Shown here in pieces: positions 33,301 to 43,421 of a stretch of 64,000 nt of DNA. Position numbers and translations under genes: made by a program. Within the stretch, counting starts at the first letter, position 1. Every line of letters begins with the position of its first letter. The stretch lies in the NCBI GenBank assembly GCA_009823505.1, contig VZQC01004709.1:378217-442216 (forward strand), read 5' to 3'. This stretch comes from Rhizomys pruinosus. Lineage: Eukaryota; Chordata; Mammalia; Rodentia; Spalacidae. Under the pieces are notes generated by a model. It did no database searches, had not been told where the DNA came from, and was given only the letters and a program-made list of their open reading frames with translations.

Positions 33301-34910
33301 TGAGAATTTTTGCATCTGTGTTCTTTAATGAGATGGTCTGTAGTTCTCCTTTTTGGTTGTTACTTTGCCTGGTTTTGGTATTAGAGTGTTGCTGGGTCCA
33401 TAGAAGGAACTTGGAAGAATTCTCTCTGTATCCTTCTGAACAATTTTAGTAATAATGGTTATTAGTCTTTTTGAAATGTTTTATAGAATTCTGCTGTGAA
33501 ACCATCTTGGCCTGGGCTTATTTTAGTTGGAAGATTTCTTATTACATCTTCAATTTCTTCATATACTATGGGTCTGTTTACGCTGTCAATCTCTTCTTGG
33601 TTGAGATTTGGTGATTCCCAGGATTTCAGATATTCTTCCATTTCTCCTAGGTTTTAAAACTTAGTAGAGTATAGGTTTTTGAAGTATTCCAGTATGATTT
33701 TCTGGATCTTTTCATTGTCTGTTGTGATATTTCCCCTTTCATCATGGATTCTATTGATTTGGAGTTGTTCCTAGTTTACTTTGGTTAACTGGGCTAGAAG
33801 TCTGTCTATCTTGTTTATTCTCTCAAAGAACCAACTTTTGGATTGATTGATTTTTTTTTTGCATTGTTTTCTTTGTTTCTATTTTATTTATTTCTGCTCT
33901 TTTTTTGTTGTTGTCTCTCAAGTGTTTTTGTCTGCAGTGTTAGATCGTTCACTTGTGTTCTTTCTGTTTTTCTAATGTAGGCACCCAGGGCTATAAACTT
34001 ACCTCTTAGGGCTGCTTTTAAAGTATCCCATAGGTTTTGTTGTGTTGTATTATCATTGACATTCAATTCCAGGAATGCTTTTATTTCTTTCTTTATCTCT
34101 TCCTTGACCCATTCATTATTCGGGAGGGTGTTGTTTAGTCTCAATGTGTTCTTGTAGATAGTAGAGCTTTTCCTGGTATTGGTATTGAGCTTTTTTGTTC
34201 TGTGGTCTGATATAATGCATGAAATTATTTCAATCTTTTTGTATTTCTGGAGGTTTATTCTGTGTCCCAGTATGGGTTGATTTTGGAGAATGTTCTGTGG
34301 GGTGCTGAGTAGAAAGTGTATTCTCTGACAGTAGGGTGGAATATTCAGTAGATATCTGTGAGGTCCATTTGGTGTATTGTATCATTCAGTTCAGATGTCT
34401 CTCTGCTGATTCTTTGTCTGGTTGACCTGTCCAACGGGCTCAGTGGAGTATTGAAGTTCCCTAATATAAGTGTATTGGGGTTAATTTGTGCCTTGAGTTC
34501 CTGGAGAATTGTCTTTATAAAGTTTGGTGCACCAGAGTTTGGTTCATACATATATTCATGTTTGTGAAATATTCATGGTCAATTGTTACTTTGATAAAAA
34601 TGTAATGTCCTTTGTCTCTTCTGTTTTCTTTTACTTTGAAGTCTATTTTGTCTGATATTAAAATAGCAACACCTGCTTTCTTTTTGGTACCATTTGCTTG
34701 GAATATTTTTTCCATCCTTTCACCTTAAGGTGGTGCCTATCTTTAAAGGTAAGATGCTTTTCTTATAGGCAACATATAGATGGGTTCTGTTTCCTAATCC
34801 AATCTCCCAGTCTATGTATTTTGATTGGGGAGTTTAGTTCATTAATATTTAAGGTTATAACTGAAAGATGTGTGTTCCTTCCTTTCACCATATTATCCAT
34901 TTGCATTTTG
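30395..34910 (-). pseudogene. L1 ORF2 (endonuclease-RT), disabled
   Basis: ORF2p nicks target DNA and copies L1 RNA. Start is taken at ATG near 34910 (the sense text at 34908-34870 gives MQMDNMVKGRN then ITLNINELNSPIK, the endonuclease start). Endonuclease blocks: GVAILISDKIDFK (34680-34640) and LILGNFNTPLSPLDR (34470-34430). RT blocks: [12 protein letters not shown] and [17 protein letters not shown] (32391-32122). The catalytic FADD is FADY: GAT TAT at 32070-32065. C-terminal block PLLSVYPQDSSYRRD lies near 30610. Frames are broken by many stops and shifts and by the LTR insertion at 32399-33144. Confidence 0.88.
32399..33144 (-). mobile_element. LTR-derived element inserted in L1 ORF2
   Basis: 746 bp running TGTATTAGTCAC to TTGCAACA, flanked by TCGTG (32394-32398) and TTGTG (33145-33149), a 4-of-5 duplication. 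The L1 text continues across ('gatgatcatgatcgtg' to 'tgttttttgtatctcag'). The first ~360 bp end in CAAACCACCACA (about 32757), like an LTR, and the rest continues without coding potential. It resembles a common rodent LTR repeat, but I do not commit to a family name; strand is a guess. Confidence 0.65.
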
Positions 34911-34943
34911 GTCTAGGTTTCTACTTCTGTAGTTATGCTTTTA

Positions 34944-35918
34944 TTAATTTCTCTTTCTAGGTGCCTGGGGATAGTTGCTCCATTCTTCTGTCCTTTGAAT
35001 TGCTTCAAACATTCTCTGAAGGGTTGGTTTTCCGGACATGTATTCTTTCATTTTGTTTATTTCATGGAAGATTTTTCTCTCTCCAACCATAATCGATATT
35101 TTTACTGGGTATAATAACCCGGGTTGGCATCTATAATCCTTTAACACTGAGAATGTTTTTTCTCCACGTTCTTCTTGCTTTCATAGTTTGCACTGATATG
35201 TCACTTGTAATTCTGATCGGTTTCCCCTTATATGGAGCTTGTTGTTTTTCTCTTGTAGCTTTCAGAATTTTGTCTTTGTTTGGGGCGTCCAGCATTTTAA
35301 CTATGATATGCTGTGGAGAGTTTCTTTTCTGATCTTGTCTGTTTGGAGTTCTATGTGCTTCTTGTATTTGTATTGGTTTGTCTTCTTTTTAGTTTGGGGA
35401 AATTTTCATCTATTATTCTGTTGAAGATCTGATTAATATTCTCTTGGGATTCTTCTCCTTCCTCTAGCCCTATGATGAGGAGGTTTGATCTTTTCATAGT
35501 GTTCCATATTATCTGATTGTTCCACTTTTCTTTATTTTTTAAATTGTTCATAATCTTTACTTGAGCTTTTTAATTGTTCTGTGTTGTCTTCCAGGTCTGA
35601 TATTCTTTGTACTGCTTCCTCTATTTTACTGCTGAGACTTTTTCTGTTCCTTTCCTCTTGATTGGATGAGTGATTGATTTCCTTTTTCATTTCATCTTGT
35701 GATTTCTTTAGTATTTCCACTTCCTTTTGGAGCTTCTCAATCTCTTCCTGTAGCTCCTTGCTTCACTGGTTGGTTTACTTTTTCAGTGTTTCCAATTCCT
35801 CTAGGTCTTTCTTGAGTTTTTCATTCTTTCTCCTTAGTTCTCTGACTTGTTCTTTATATTATTTGATTTCTTTGATTATTTCTGCAATTGTTCCTCTAAG
35901 ATCTTTGTCCTGGGACAT
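34944..35918 (-). pseudogene. L1 ORF1 (RNA-binding protein), disabled
   Basis: ATG at 35918-35916 (MSQDKDLRG), in the normal place after the 5' UTR. Readable parts in order: a coiled-coil rich in Lys/Glu (35900-35532, e.g. SLSSKIEEAVQRISDLEDNT), an RRM-like block (35551-35351, SNLLIIGLEEGEESQENI) and a C-terminal block (35147-34944, LLYPVKISIMVGERK, ending PQAPRKRN). Frame changes and stops separate them. ORF1p coats L1 RNA as a trimer. Confidence 0.85.
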
Positions 35919-35939
35919 CCCCAGGGGCACCCCACTGTA

Positions 35940-36551
35940 GGAATATCCCATAGAGTTGGTAGATCTTGGTATTGAATTATACTGGCATGTGGTTTTCTCT
36001 TTGCTTGTATTCCAATGTGAATCCCAAATGCTTCTTCACTGTGTTGAAGGCTTGCTTTGCTTGCCTTGTTCAGATGCCTTCATTGTTAGTTTATTTGATT
36101 TGTTTTTCTCCTTGCTTATGGAGTATTGACTTGTCTGAGTTTTAGGCTTTCTATTGGAAGTCTAAATCACTATTCCTATCTGTTCTGAAGGTTTTCCAAA
36201 GAATCCACTTGTACACTCCCTTGGCAATTCCAGTTGGCATGGGGTGGATGGGTGGATTGGATATGCCTGTCTAGCCTGCACCCTGGTACTCTCTGTTTCA
36301 GGTTGTCCTGAAATCCCCAATCTAGGCTCTGTGAACTCAAGTCTCACAGTGGCAACAGGCCCACCTTTTATACCAGCTAGCAGGATGACTCTGCCCCCAC
36401 AGCCACACAAGACAATGATTTAATCAACCCAATGAGGGGTATCCAACAGGCCAGATAAGATTATCCAAAAATCTGCCTGGCTGAAGCACCTGGCTCCTAC
36501 CTGTGCTTCAGTTGGTCCTGAAAAATCCCCGATCTAGGCTCTGTGCATGCC
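35940..36551 (-). promoter_or_regulatory. L1 5' UTR with promoter monomer repeats
   Basis: Two similar segments containing 'ccaatctaggctctgtg' (ending near 36333) and 'ccgatctaggctctgtg' (ending near 36545), about 212 bp apart. Both are preceded by 'gtcctgaaa' and a 'ctgcctg' block. Rodent L1 promoters are built of tandem monomers of about 200 bp, so this looks like one full and one partial monomer. Confidence 0.65.
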
Positions 36552-39045
36552 ACAATATTTCTTAATCAAATTTTGAACCCTTCCTCTCCCCATGCCTCCA
36601 AATATTCCATCAGAAAAACAGCTGACTTTTACTTTTTTCTCTTTCTTAAATTTTTATGGAGCTTTTGTACATTTCATACATTTCTTAATGCAAATTAGAC
36701 CCTTTTCCCCATCTATGACCCAACACCAGAACTTAAAAATTTTAAGTCCTGTCTTGCATCTTTTTCTCAGTCTTTATTTAACTTTTTCAATGAAGTTTGC
36801 TCTTTTGGTCTGTTCTTTGAACAAATCTTTTTGTTTTTGTTTTGTTGTTCCCTTTTATATTACTCCAAAATGTACATATATACATCTCACAAATATTTCA
36901 AATTTACAAAACCTGAAAATAAACTATAGGTCAATTCCAAAACACATTCAGAGATTCACAGTGAATGTATGTAAAAAGAAATATAACTTTACATTCCTAA
37001 ACTACACAGAAAGTTGACGTATTTTTAATGTAATTTTAAAAAAGATTTATTTTTTCTCATAAATCTTAGAATTGAGAACATAGAAACATATATGTCCAGC
37101 TATATCTATAGAATTATCAGTTAATATGGTATTATCTTCACTAATAAATTACCTATCTTGACTTACATCTAAAGATTTGATGCTAGAATCCACATATGAG
37201 GGACAACATATGTTGTTTGTTTTTCTGAGACTTTGCTACTTCACTAACCATAACACCTTCTACTTCCATCCATTTACCTGAAACATTCATGATGTCATCT
37301 TTATTTACTGTTGCATAGAGCTCCATTGTGCAAATGTACCACATTTTCATTTCCTACTCATCAGTTGAGAGACACTTAGGTTGCTTACAGCTCTTTGATA
37401 TTGTGAAAAGAGCAGCAATAAACATGGTTGTGCACGTATCTATGCTATAAAATGAATCCTTTGGGTATACACCTAGTAGTGGTATGACGGTGATAAATAG
37501 TAGGTTAGGTTCATTTTCGGTCTTTTAAGAGTTTTCCACACTGCTTTGCAGTCTTAGGGTATAACATGAAATCTTAAAGACGTTTGAATTTGCATTTCTT
37601 TAATTACTAACAATGTTGAACACTTTTTAAGATTTTTTTTTAGCCATGTTAAATTCTTCTTTTGAGAAGTCTCTGTTGAGAAATTTAGCCCATCTTTTAA
37701 TTGCGTCATTTGTCTCTTGGTCCTTTGTTTTTGAGTAATTTATATACTCTGGATGTTAAACCTCTGTCAGATACATGAAGATTTCCTTCCCCTCTGTGGG
37801 ATTTCTCTTCATTTCTTTGTTTCTTTTGCTGTAGGGAAGCTTTTTCATTTAATGAGATCCCAATTGTTGATTATTCAACTTATTTCTTGTACAACTACTG
37901 TCTGGTTAAGAAAGTCTTTTCCTATACCTATATATTGTAGGTTACTGCCAATGTTTTAACATTTTCAGTTTCATGTTTTACAATGAGGTCTTTGATCCAT
38001 TTATTGTTGACTTTACTTTTCTTTTTTTTATTAATTTTATTTATTTCCGTATGTGTATGAATGTACTGTCTGCATGCAAGTTTGTGCACCCATGTCGTAC
38101 AATGCCGCGGAGGTCAGAAGAGGGTGTCGGATTCCCCTATAACTGGAGTTCTCCTGGAATTGGAGTTTCAGACGGTTCTCAGCAGCCATGTGGGTGCTGG
38201 GGATCGAACCCAGGTCCTCTGTAAGAGCGGTCGGCACTCTTAACCGCTAGAGCATCTCTCCAGCCCTATTGTTGACTTTTCTACAGGGTGAAAAGTAGGG
38301 GTTTATTTTCATTCTTCTACAAGTGCTGATCTAGTTTTGAAAGTACCATTTGTGGAAGATACTGTCTTTCCAATATGGAGCATTATTACACCTTTTGTGA
38401 AATGTCAGGTGGATGAAATCACATGTACTCAAGTTCTAGTGTTCAATTTTGTTCCATTGATCTATGGGTCTATTTTTGTGCTGGTACCATGTTGTTTTTA
38501 TGAGTATAGCTCTGTAATTTAGTTTGAAATCCGGTATAGTAACCCCTCTGAATTACTCTTCATACTCAGGGCTGCTTTGGTTATCCATATGAATTTTAGG
38601 ATTGTTTTTTTTTCTAATTCTGTGAAGAAAGTCATGGGAATTTTGATTAGGATTGCATTGAATCTATATATTACATTGGGTAGGATGTTTATTTTACTAT
38701 ACCAATTTTTCCAATTCATGAGCATGGGAGGTCCATCTATCTTCTGGTTTTTTTTATCTTTTTCTTGAAAATTTTATAATTTTCATTGTAGACATCCTTA
38801 ATGTTTTTGGTCAAGTTTGTTCCCAGATATTTTTTGAAGCTGTTGTGAATAGGAGTATTTCCACGTAGTTTTCCTCCAATTGCTTGTTATTGGCATATAA
38901 CAAGATTATTAATTTTTGTTGATTAATTTTGAAACCTTCCACTTTGCTGAATCTGTTAATCATTTCTAGTTTTATGGTGGAATTTTTGGCATCTCTTAGG
39001 TATAATAAATACCACACCATCTGCACTTTGTCCTAAATTTCTAGA
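36552..39045 (-). mobile_element. Old L1, 3' half
   Basis: The first ~70 bp (36563-36630) belong to an older L1 terminus. From about 36630 a second L1 end starts ('ggagcttttgtacatttcat'), followed by a 3' UTR and ORF2 C-terminal half. Readable minus-strand blocks include [18 protein letters not shown] (38680) and FSKVEGFKINQQK (38950). Many stops. A B2 sits inside at 38015-38267. Confidence 0.8.
38015..38267 (-). mobile_element. Young B2 SINE in an old L1
   Basis: Full reverse B2 with the internal duplicated block, flanked by the 12-bp duplication ATTGTTGACTTT (38003-38014 and 38268-38279). Confidence 0.95.
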
Positions 39046-39890
39046 ATATTCCATTCCTTTTTTTTTTTTTTTTTTTTAACATTTTTCATGTATGCTTAAG
39101 CTTGAGCAGTCCAATTCATCCATGTTGTATTTCCATCTTGTTATTCTATTGTCTACTTCATTCTTTTTTTTTTACTGAGGCTGTCTCCATTCCTCTCCAG
39201 CTGACTTATCTAGTGTTGCATTTCCCGTTCATTTCAGCCTGATTTTTCTGCAGTATTTCTTTACCTTTTATGAATTCATTTCAAAGTCCATCATCATCTA
39301 TTTTTAATTTATCTTGTTTTCTTTTAGTTCTTTGAATTGTTTGTTTCTATGTTCTTTAATTTTCTTGCAGTCTTTGATCATGTTTATGATAGTTCCTTTA
39401 AGGTCTGTCTCCCTGGTTATATGTAGGTGGTCCTCATTATAGGAGTCTTCTACAGTACTTGTGGTATTTAGCAGAGCTTTATTGTTTGATTATCATGTTA
39501 TGTTTTTTTCCTTGCAGTTTTGGCATGTTTTTTTCTTTTTTTTTTTTTTAATTCTGATATGAAACACAAATGTTTCTTTTTTAGAATTGGAGATTGACTT
39601 TGCTTGTATTCTTCAGGTTGCTTTTTTGTCTTATTAGTTATGAAAGGTATGTTGGTCTAGGCATCAGGTTCTCACTTCTGATTTTGTACTGGAGAAACCA
39701 GCTTGTATTCACCCAGCTAGTCAGGAGCTCTTCCAGAGGCCCAAGGCAGGTAACAATCAGAAGCTTTGAATCCTTACTATCTGGAGTCTGCCTAGCAGCT
39801 GGGACTTTTTGCAAATGTCGGAATCTGGGTCCGGGGGTAGGATAGCCTATTCTGGATCCAATGAAGGGGACACAGGTGTTCACTAGATAG
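39046..39890 (-). mobile_element. Probable L1 5' region (ORF1 start and 5' UTR)
   Basis: Follows the old L1 after a T run (39058-39077). Text such as 'cttttagttctttgaattgt' and 'gttctttaattttcttgcag' looks like the reverse of an L1 ORF1 coiled-coil region, and 39640-39880 like a 5' UTR. If so, most of ORF2 and ORF1 is deleted between 39046 and here. No continuous frame. Confidence 0.45.
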
Positions 39891-40632
39891 TAGGTAGGTG
39901 GTCTGGAATTTTGCTGCTGCCTTGCCTTTCTGATGCCATGCTATTGAGCCTGCTAGATGACTTTTCAGGGGAAACTATGAAAGCCAGAAGAGCTTGAACA
40001 AAAGTATTTCCAGTTCTAAATGACTATGGATGCCAACCATGCCCTACTTTTGGTAATTTATATCTGATGGTAAAATGGGGTTTTTGTCAACTATAGAGAA
40101 GAATTTAATTATTTATATTATGTTCACTGTCTGGAAATTGTACTGTAGTGTTTGCATCTTTATGTGTATTTATGTCATGAAGAACAGTAAGTTTTAATTT
40201 TATATAGACAGGCTGGATAGAAATAATATCTTTGTTATGTACTAGTAAGGTAATGGAAGAATTTAAATTCTCTTAGCCTCATTTACACCATGTAAATATA
40301 AATAATGATGGAATAATGCTAAGCCTATTTTGAGGATGAAAAGATCAACCTGTCTATTCTATTAAGTGATCCATCTATCATTGTACTATATGTACATATA
40401 TGCACATATTATATATCCCATAGTATTCAGCACAAAGTGAACATTCAGTAAAACCCAACATGATTAATCTTTTAGAACTGAGTCACATATTAATGTTGAC
40501 TTCCTTTCCATAAAAAAAAATGAAATCAGGAAGAAGGAAAGAAGCAAGAGTAAAGAGAAGTGGATGTGGGCAGTCCTTCTGTTATATACTTCACAGGAAG
40601 CAGCATTGGCCTTCCCAAACATGGAGGTTTGA
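39891..40632. other. Unique DNA, nothing recognised
   Basis: No gene or repeat recognised. Confidence 0.5.
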
Positions 40633-40652
40633 TCTGTCTATCTATGCATCTA

Positions 40653-40712
<60 letters not shown>

Positions 40713-40753
40713 CCTATCTATCTATCCATCTATCTATCATCTATGTATCTATC

Positions 40754-40803
<50 letters not shown>

Positions 40804-40825
40804 ACCTATATATCATCTATCTATT
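40633..40825. repeat. (TCTA)n / GATA microsatellite, about 190 bp
   Basis: Interrupted tetranucleotide tract: two long TCTA runs (about 40664-40724 and 40758-40803) separated by 'tatcatctatgtatctatcatc'. The Ile/Tyr/Leu/Ser-repeat frames here are translations of it. Confidence 0.95.
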
Positions 40826-40972
40826 TGAGACAGGTCCTCCCTGTAGCCCTAGCTCACCTTGATCTCCCTATGAAGACCAGGCTGGCTTCAATCTCACAGA
40901 TGTCAGACTACTGCTTCGCCCTTTTGAGTGCTTTGATTAAGAAATGTGCCACCATATCCAGCCAGAACTCAA
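40826..40972 (-). repeat. B1 SINE adjoining the microsatellite
   Basis: 'gagacaggtcctccctgtag', 'agaccaggctggcttcaatc' and 'gtgccaccatatccagcc' are reverse B1 blocks in order. Confidence 0.75.
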
Positions 40973-41427
40973 GGCTTTTTAATCCATTTCCACTCACAGC
41001 TCCTTTTTATCAAGGGAAATTTTTATATGACTCTGGGCATGTAACTATATAAAATAAGTAATAAAATTAAAAATTAACTCATGATCAATGCTAAGTAGTT
41101 ATTTTAATATGATTCTTTCATAAACAATTTTACCATTTTTTCAAAACAAATGAAATTTTAGTAATTGAGATAGATGTTTTTAATTTTGCATCAAGTTGTA
41201 AATCTTGGCTGAGTAGTTGATACTACTGGACACAGATAAAACCTTTTCAGTGATTTCCAGAGCTGATTGATATTTAAGTATAATAATAATGATTATTCTA
41301 ATCATTATTACAGAAAAGACCACCTTGAATTAAATATATATAGAGAATGGGTATTTCAGAAATTTATAGACATTCTTATTTATTTTATTAACTTATTTAG
41401 TTTAAAAATAATTAGAATATTTAATTT
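40973..41427. other. Unique AT-rich DNA, nothing recognised
   Basis: No gene or repeat recognised. Confidence 0.5.
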
Positions 41428-41655
41428 AAAAAAGTATTTATTATTTTTATTTTATGTTTATGATTGCATTCCATGCATGTATATAAGTGCATCTGTCTCA
41501 TGGAGTGCCTACAGAGGTTAGAAAATGGCATTGGGTTTCCTTGGAACTGGAGTTACAGATGGTTGTTAGCCACCAGGTGGGAGTTGGGAATCAAACGAGG
41601 CTACTGTACAAGAGCAGCCAGTGCTCTTATCTGCTAAGCCATCTCCCCAACCCTG
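41428..41655 (-). repeat. Old B2/B3 SINE
   Basis: Reverse order 'catgcatgtatataagtgca', 'ggaactggagttacagatgg', 'agcagccagtgctcttatct', 'gccatctccccaaccc'. Single copy of the CTGGAGTTAC block, unlike the young B2s. Confidence 0.75.
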
Positions 41656-42004
41656 AAATAGCAATTTACAAAACCAAACAAATATTCTAAAAATATAATT
41701 TAAAGATTTCATACATTAGATCCTGGGGAATGATAATAAGATGATAGTCAGTCTTCACTTTCCATAATTATATAATTATGTCTCCCTATGAGTAGAAACT
41801 TTATAATAAAACTCTTTTATTTCAAACATGCATTCACCTCAAATCTGATGCTATTTAAGTGTTATTTGTGGTAGTATGTGGTGTGATAGTGTGCACAGGG
41901 CAAAGATGAACAAGTAGTATGTTCCAAACCCCTGCTTCCAGGAAGACTGGCAAGGCAATACAAGTGAGACTGACAGAAATATCTTGCATTCATTTGTTTG
42001 CTGT

Positions 42005-42178
42005 GAATTCAGAAAACTTGCACTTTTTTTGTATTTTGTATTGGTATTTCCTGAAGTTCTTCTGTAGCTGGCCTGGAACTTGTTATGTAGATCAAGATGG
42101 CTTTGATCTCAAATAGATCACCTGCCTCTTTCTGTCTAGTGCTGAGAATAGTAGTGTTCACAACCACATTCTGCCCAA
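42005..42178 (-). repeat. B1 SINE, diverged
   Basis: 'tagctggcctggaacttgtt', 'atgtagatcaagatggcttt', 'gatcacctgcctctttctg' and 'cacaaccacattctgccc' follow the reverse B1 order. Confidence 0.7.
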
Positions 42179-42524
42179 GAAAATTTGTACTTTTGTAAAT
42201 TTTTCATGATGTTTTCATTCAGTTATATATCCAGAATATGATTTTGACACATTTGTTTAAGAAACTGAGGCTTACCCAGCTACATCACCCATAATCTCTA
42301 TGATCTAACGTGAAGTGAAATAGTCACTGAGCATGATTCTCTCATCTGGAAAACAGAGATAAGAAAGTATCTATAGTATAAGAATATGAATTTTTATGTT
42401 ACATATTTAAAACTGTTTGTATAATGCATAGTTATATCTTACTAGATATCAGTAAAGAGTCAAACAAAATGCACTTTAGAAGGAAGGAATGGTCAAAGTT
42501 TTCAAATGCTGTTCTAATATGTCG
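42179..42524. other. Unique DNA, nothing recognised
   Basis: No gene or repeat recognised. Confidence 0.5.
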
Positions 42525-43265
42525 CTGGGATATACAGCATGACCAATAGCAACTTGGGATGGAAAGGGTTTATTTCACCTTATGGCACAATCTTTCATCT
42601 CAGAAAGACAGGGTAGGTTTTTAAGAAGAAACTGAAACAGAGACCATGAAAGAATGCTGCTTACTGTTGGCTTCCTCCTAGTGGCTCAGTTACGGTTCTT
42701 AAATAGCCTAAGGGTATTCGCCCAGGAATGGTACTTGCCCACAGTGTGCTGGGATCATGTAGCAGATATTCCTTCCAGGAAGGTACCACACAGTGGTGTC
42801 CCGCCCCTGACATCTATGGATATCCGAGGCAAATCAAGGAACAGTTTCTCCAATCTTCGTATTGCAGAGATTAGCAAGTTTACTCAGGCTTGCCTACAGA
42901 GTGAATACGGAAGCTTACACTTATGTACTGCCACTGGTGCCTAAAGCCATGTCCATAGCAGGCTGCTTTCACACCGGACCCTCTGCCACTATGGTGCAGG
43001 GGGTGGTGGTGATTGATACCTTACCTCCTCACTTTCCTTCAGAAGAAGCAGTGAAGTTCACTATCTTAGACAGGCAGGAGCTCTTGGGAATGAGAAAACC
43101 GTCAATGTCAATAGTCCATCCTTTTTGGAGGACTTTACAGATCATATAAATCAATTAGCAATTAAGAAATGCCTCATAAACATGGCTGCATACCAATCCA
43201 ATGGAGAAATTGCTTAATTGAGGTTCATTGTTCTCAGATGACTCTAGTTTGTGTCAAATCACAAA
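42525..43265 (-). mobile_element. Old MaLR-type LTR with an insert
   Basis: Related to the LTR at 58629-59035: 'agcaacttgggatggaaagg', 'gagaccatgaaagaatgctg', 'cacagtgtgctggga' on the left, then, after about 395 bp of other sequence, 'aagaaatgcctca', 'ccaatccaatggagaaattg', 'gactctagtttgtgtcaaat' on the right. Confidence 0.6.
42756..43150. other. Unidentified ~395-bp insert in the old LTR
   Basis: Bounded by similar 9-mers GATCATGTA (42753-42761) and GATCATATA (about 43140-43148). Slightly richer in GC than its surroundings. Open frames of about 95 codons cross it in two phases, but neither resembles a protein I know. No A tail, so not an obvious retrocopy; an 8-9 bp duplication would fit a hAT-type DNA element, but no inverted ends are clear. 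Confidence 0.35.
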
Positions 43266-43405
43266 TACTAACAAGAAAGATACACTGTTGTACATCAACT
43301 GCAGTGTATCCAGTAGGTTTATGCAAAGAATGATTACACAGACACACACACATATAATTTTTAAAATTTTGGTACAATTTTGTGATTTTTTAAACAACAC
43401 AGTTT

Positions 43406-43421
43406 GAAAGTATTTAGATCC
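43406..43421. repeat. 16-bp target site duplication of a composite L1
   Basis: GAAAGTATTTAGATCC occurs here and exactly again at 48092-48107, directly after an A-rich tail. It brackets the whole 4.7-kb block and shows that everything between arrived as one L1 insertion. Confidence 0.92.

Larger units (their letters stand above)
30235..36551 (-). mobile_element. Nearly full-length defective L1
   Basis: Flanked by the 11-bp duplication ACAATATTTCT (30224-30234 and 36552-36562). In minus-strand sense: 5' UTR with parts of two monomers (36551 to about 35940), ORF1 (35918-34944), ORF2 (from about 34910), a short 3' UTR and an A-rich tail at 30235-30262. After removing a 746-bp LTR insertion it is about 5.6 kb. 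It landed in an older L1 (30188-30234 and 36563 onward). Both ORFs are broken. Confidence 0.88.

Noticed and set aside
40633..40825. Regular repeat array that could suggest CRISPR or a low-complexity protein
   Set aside because: It is a simple TCTA tetranucleotide tract with no spacers; the Tyr/Leu/Ser/Ile frames are its translations.
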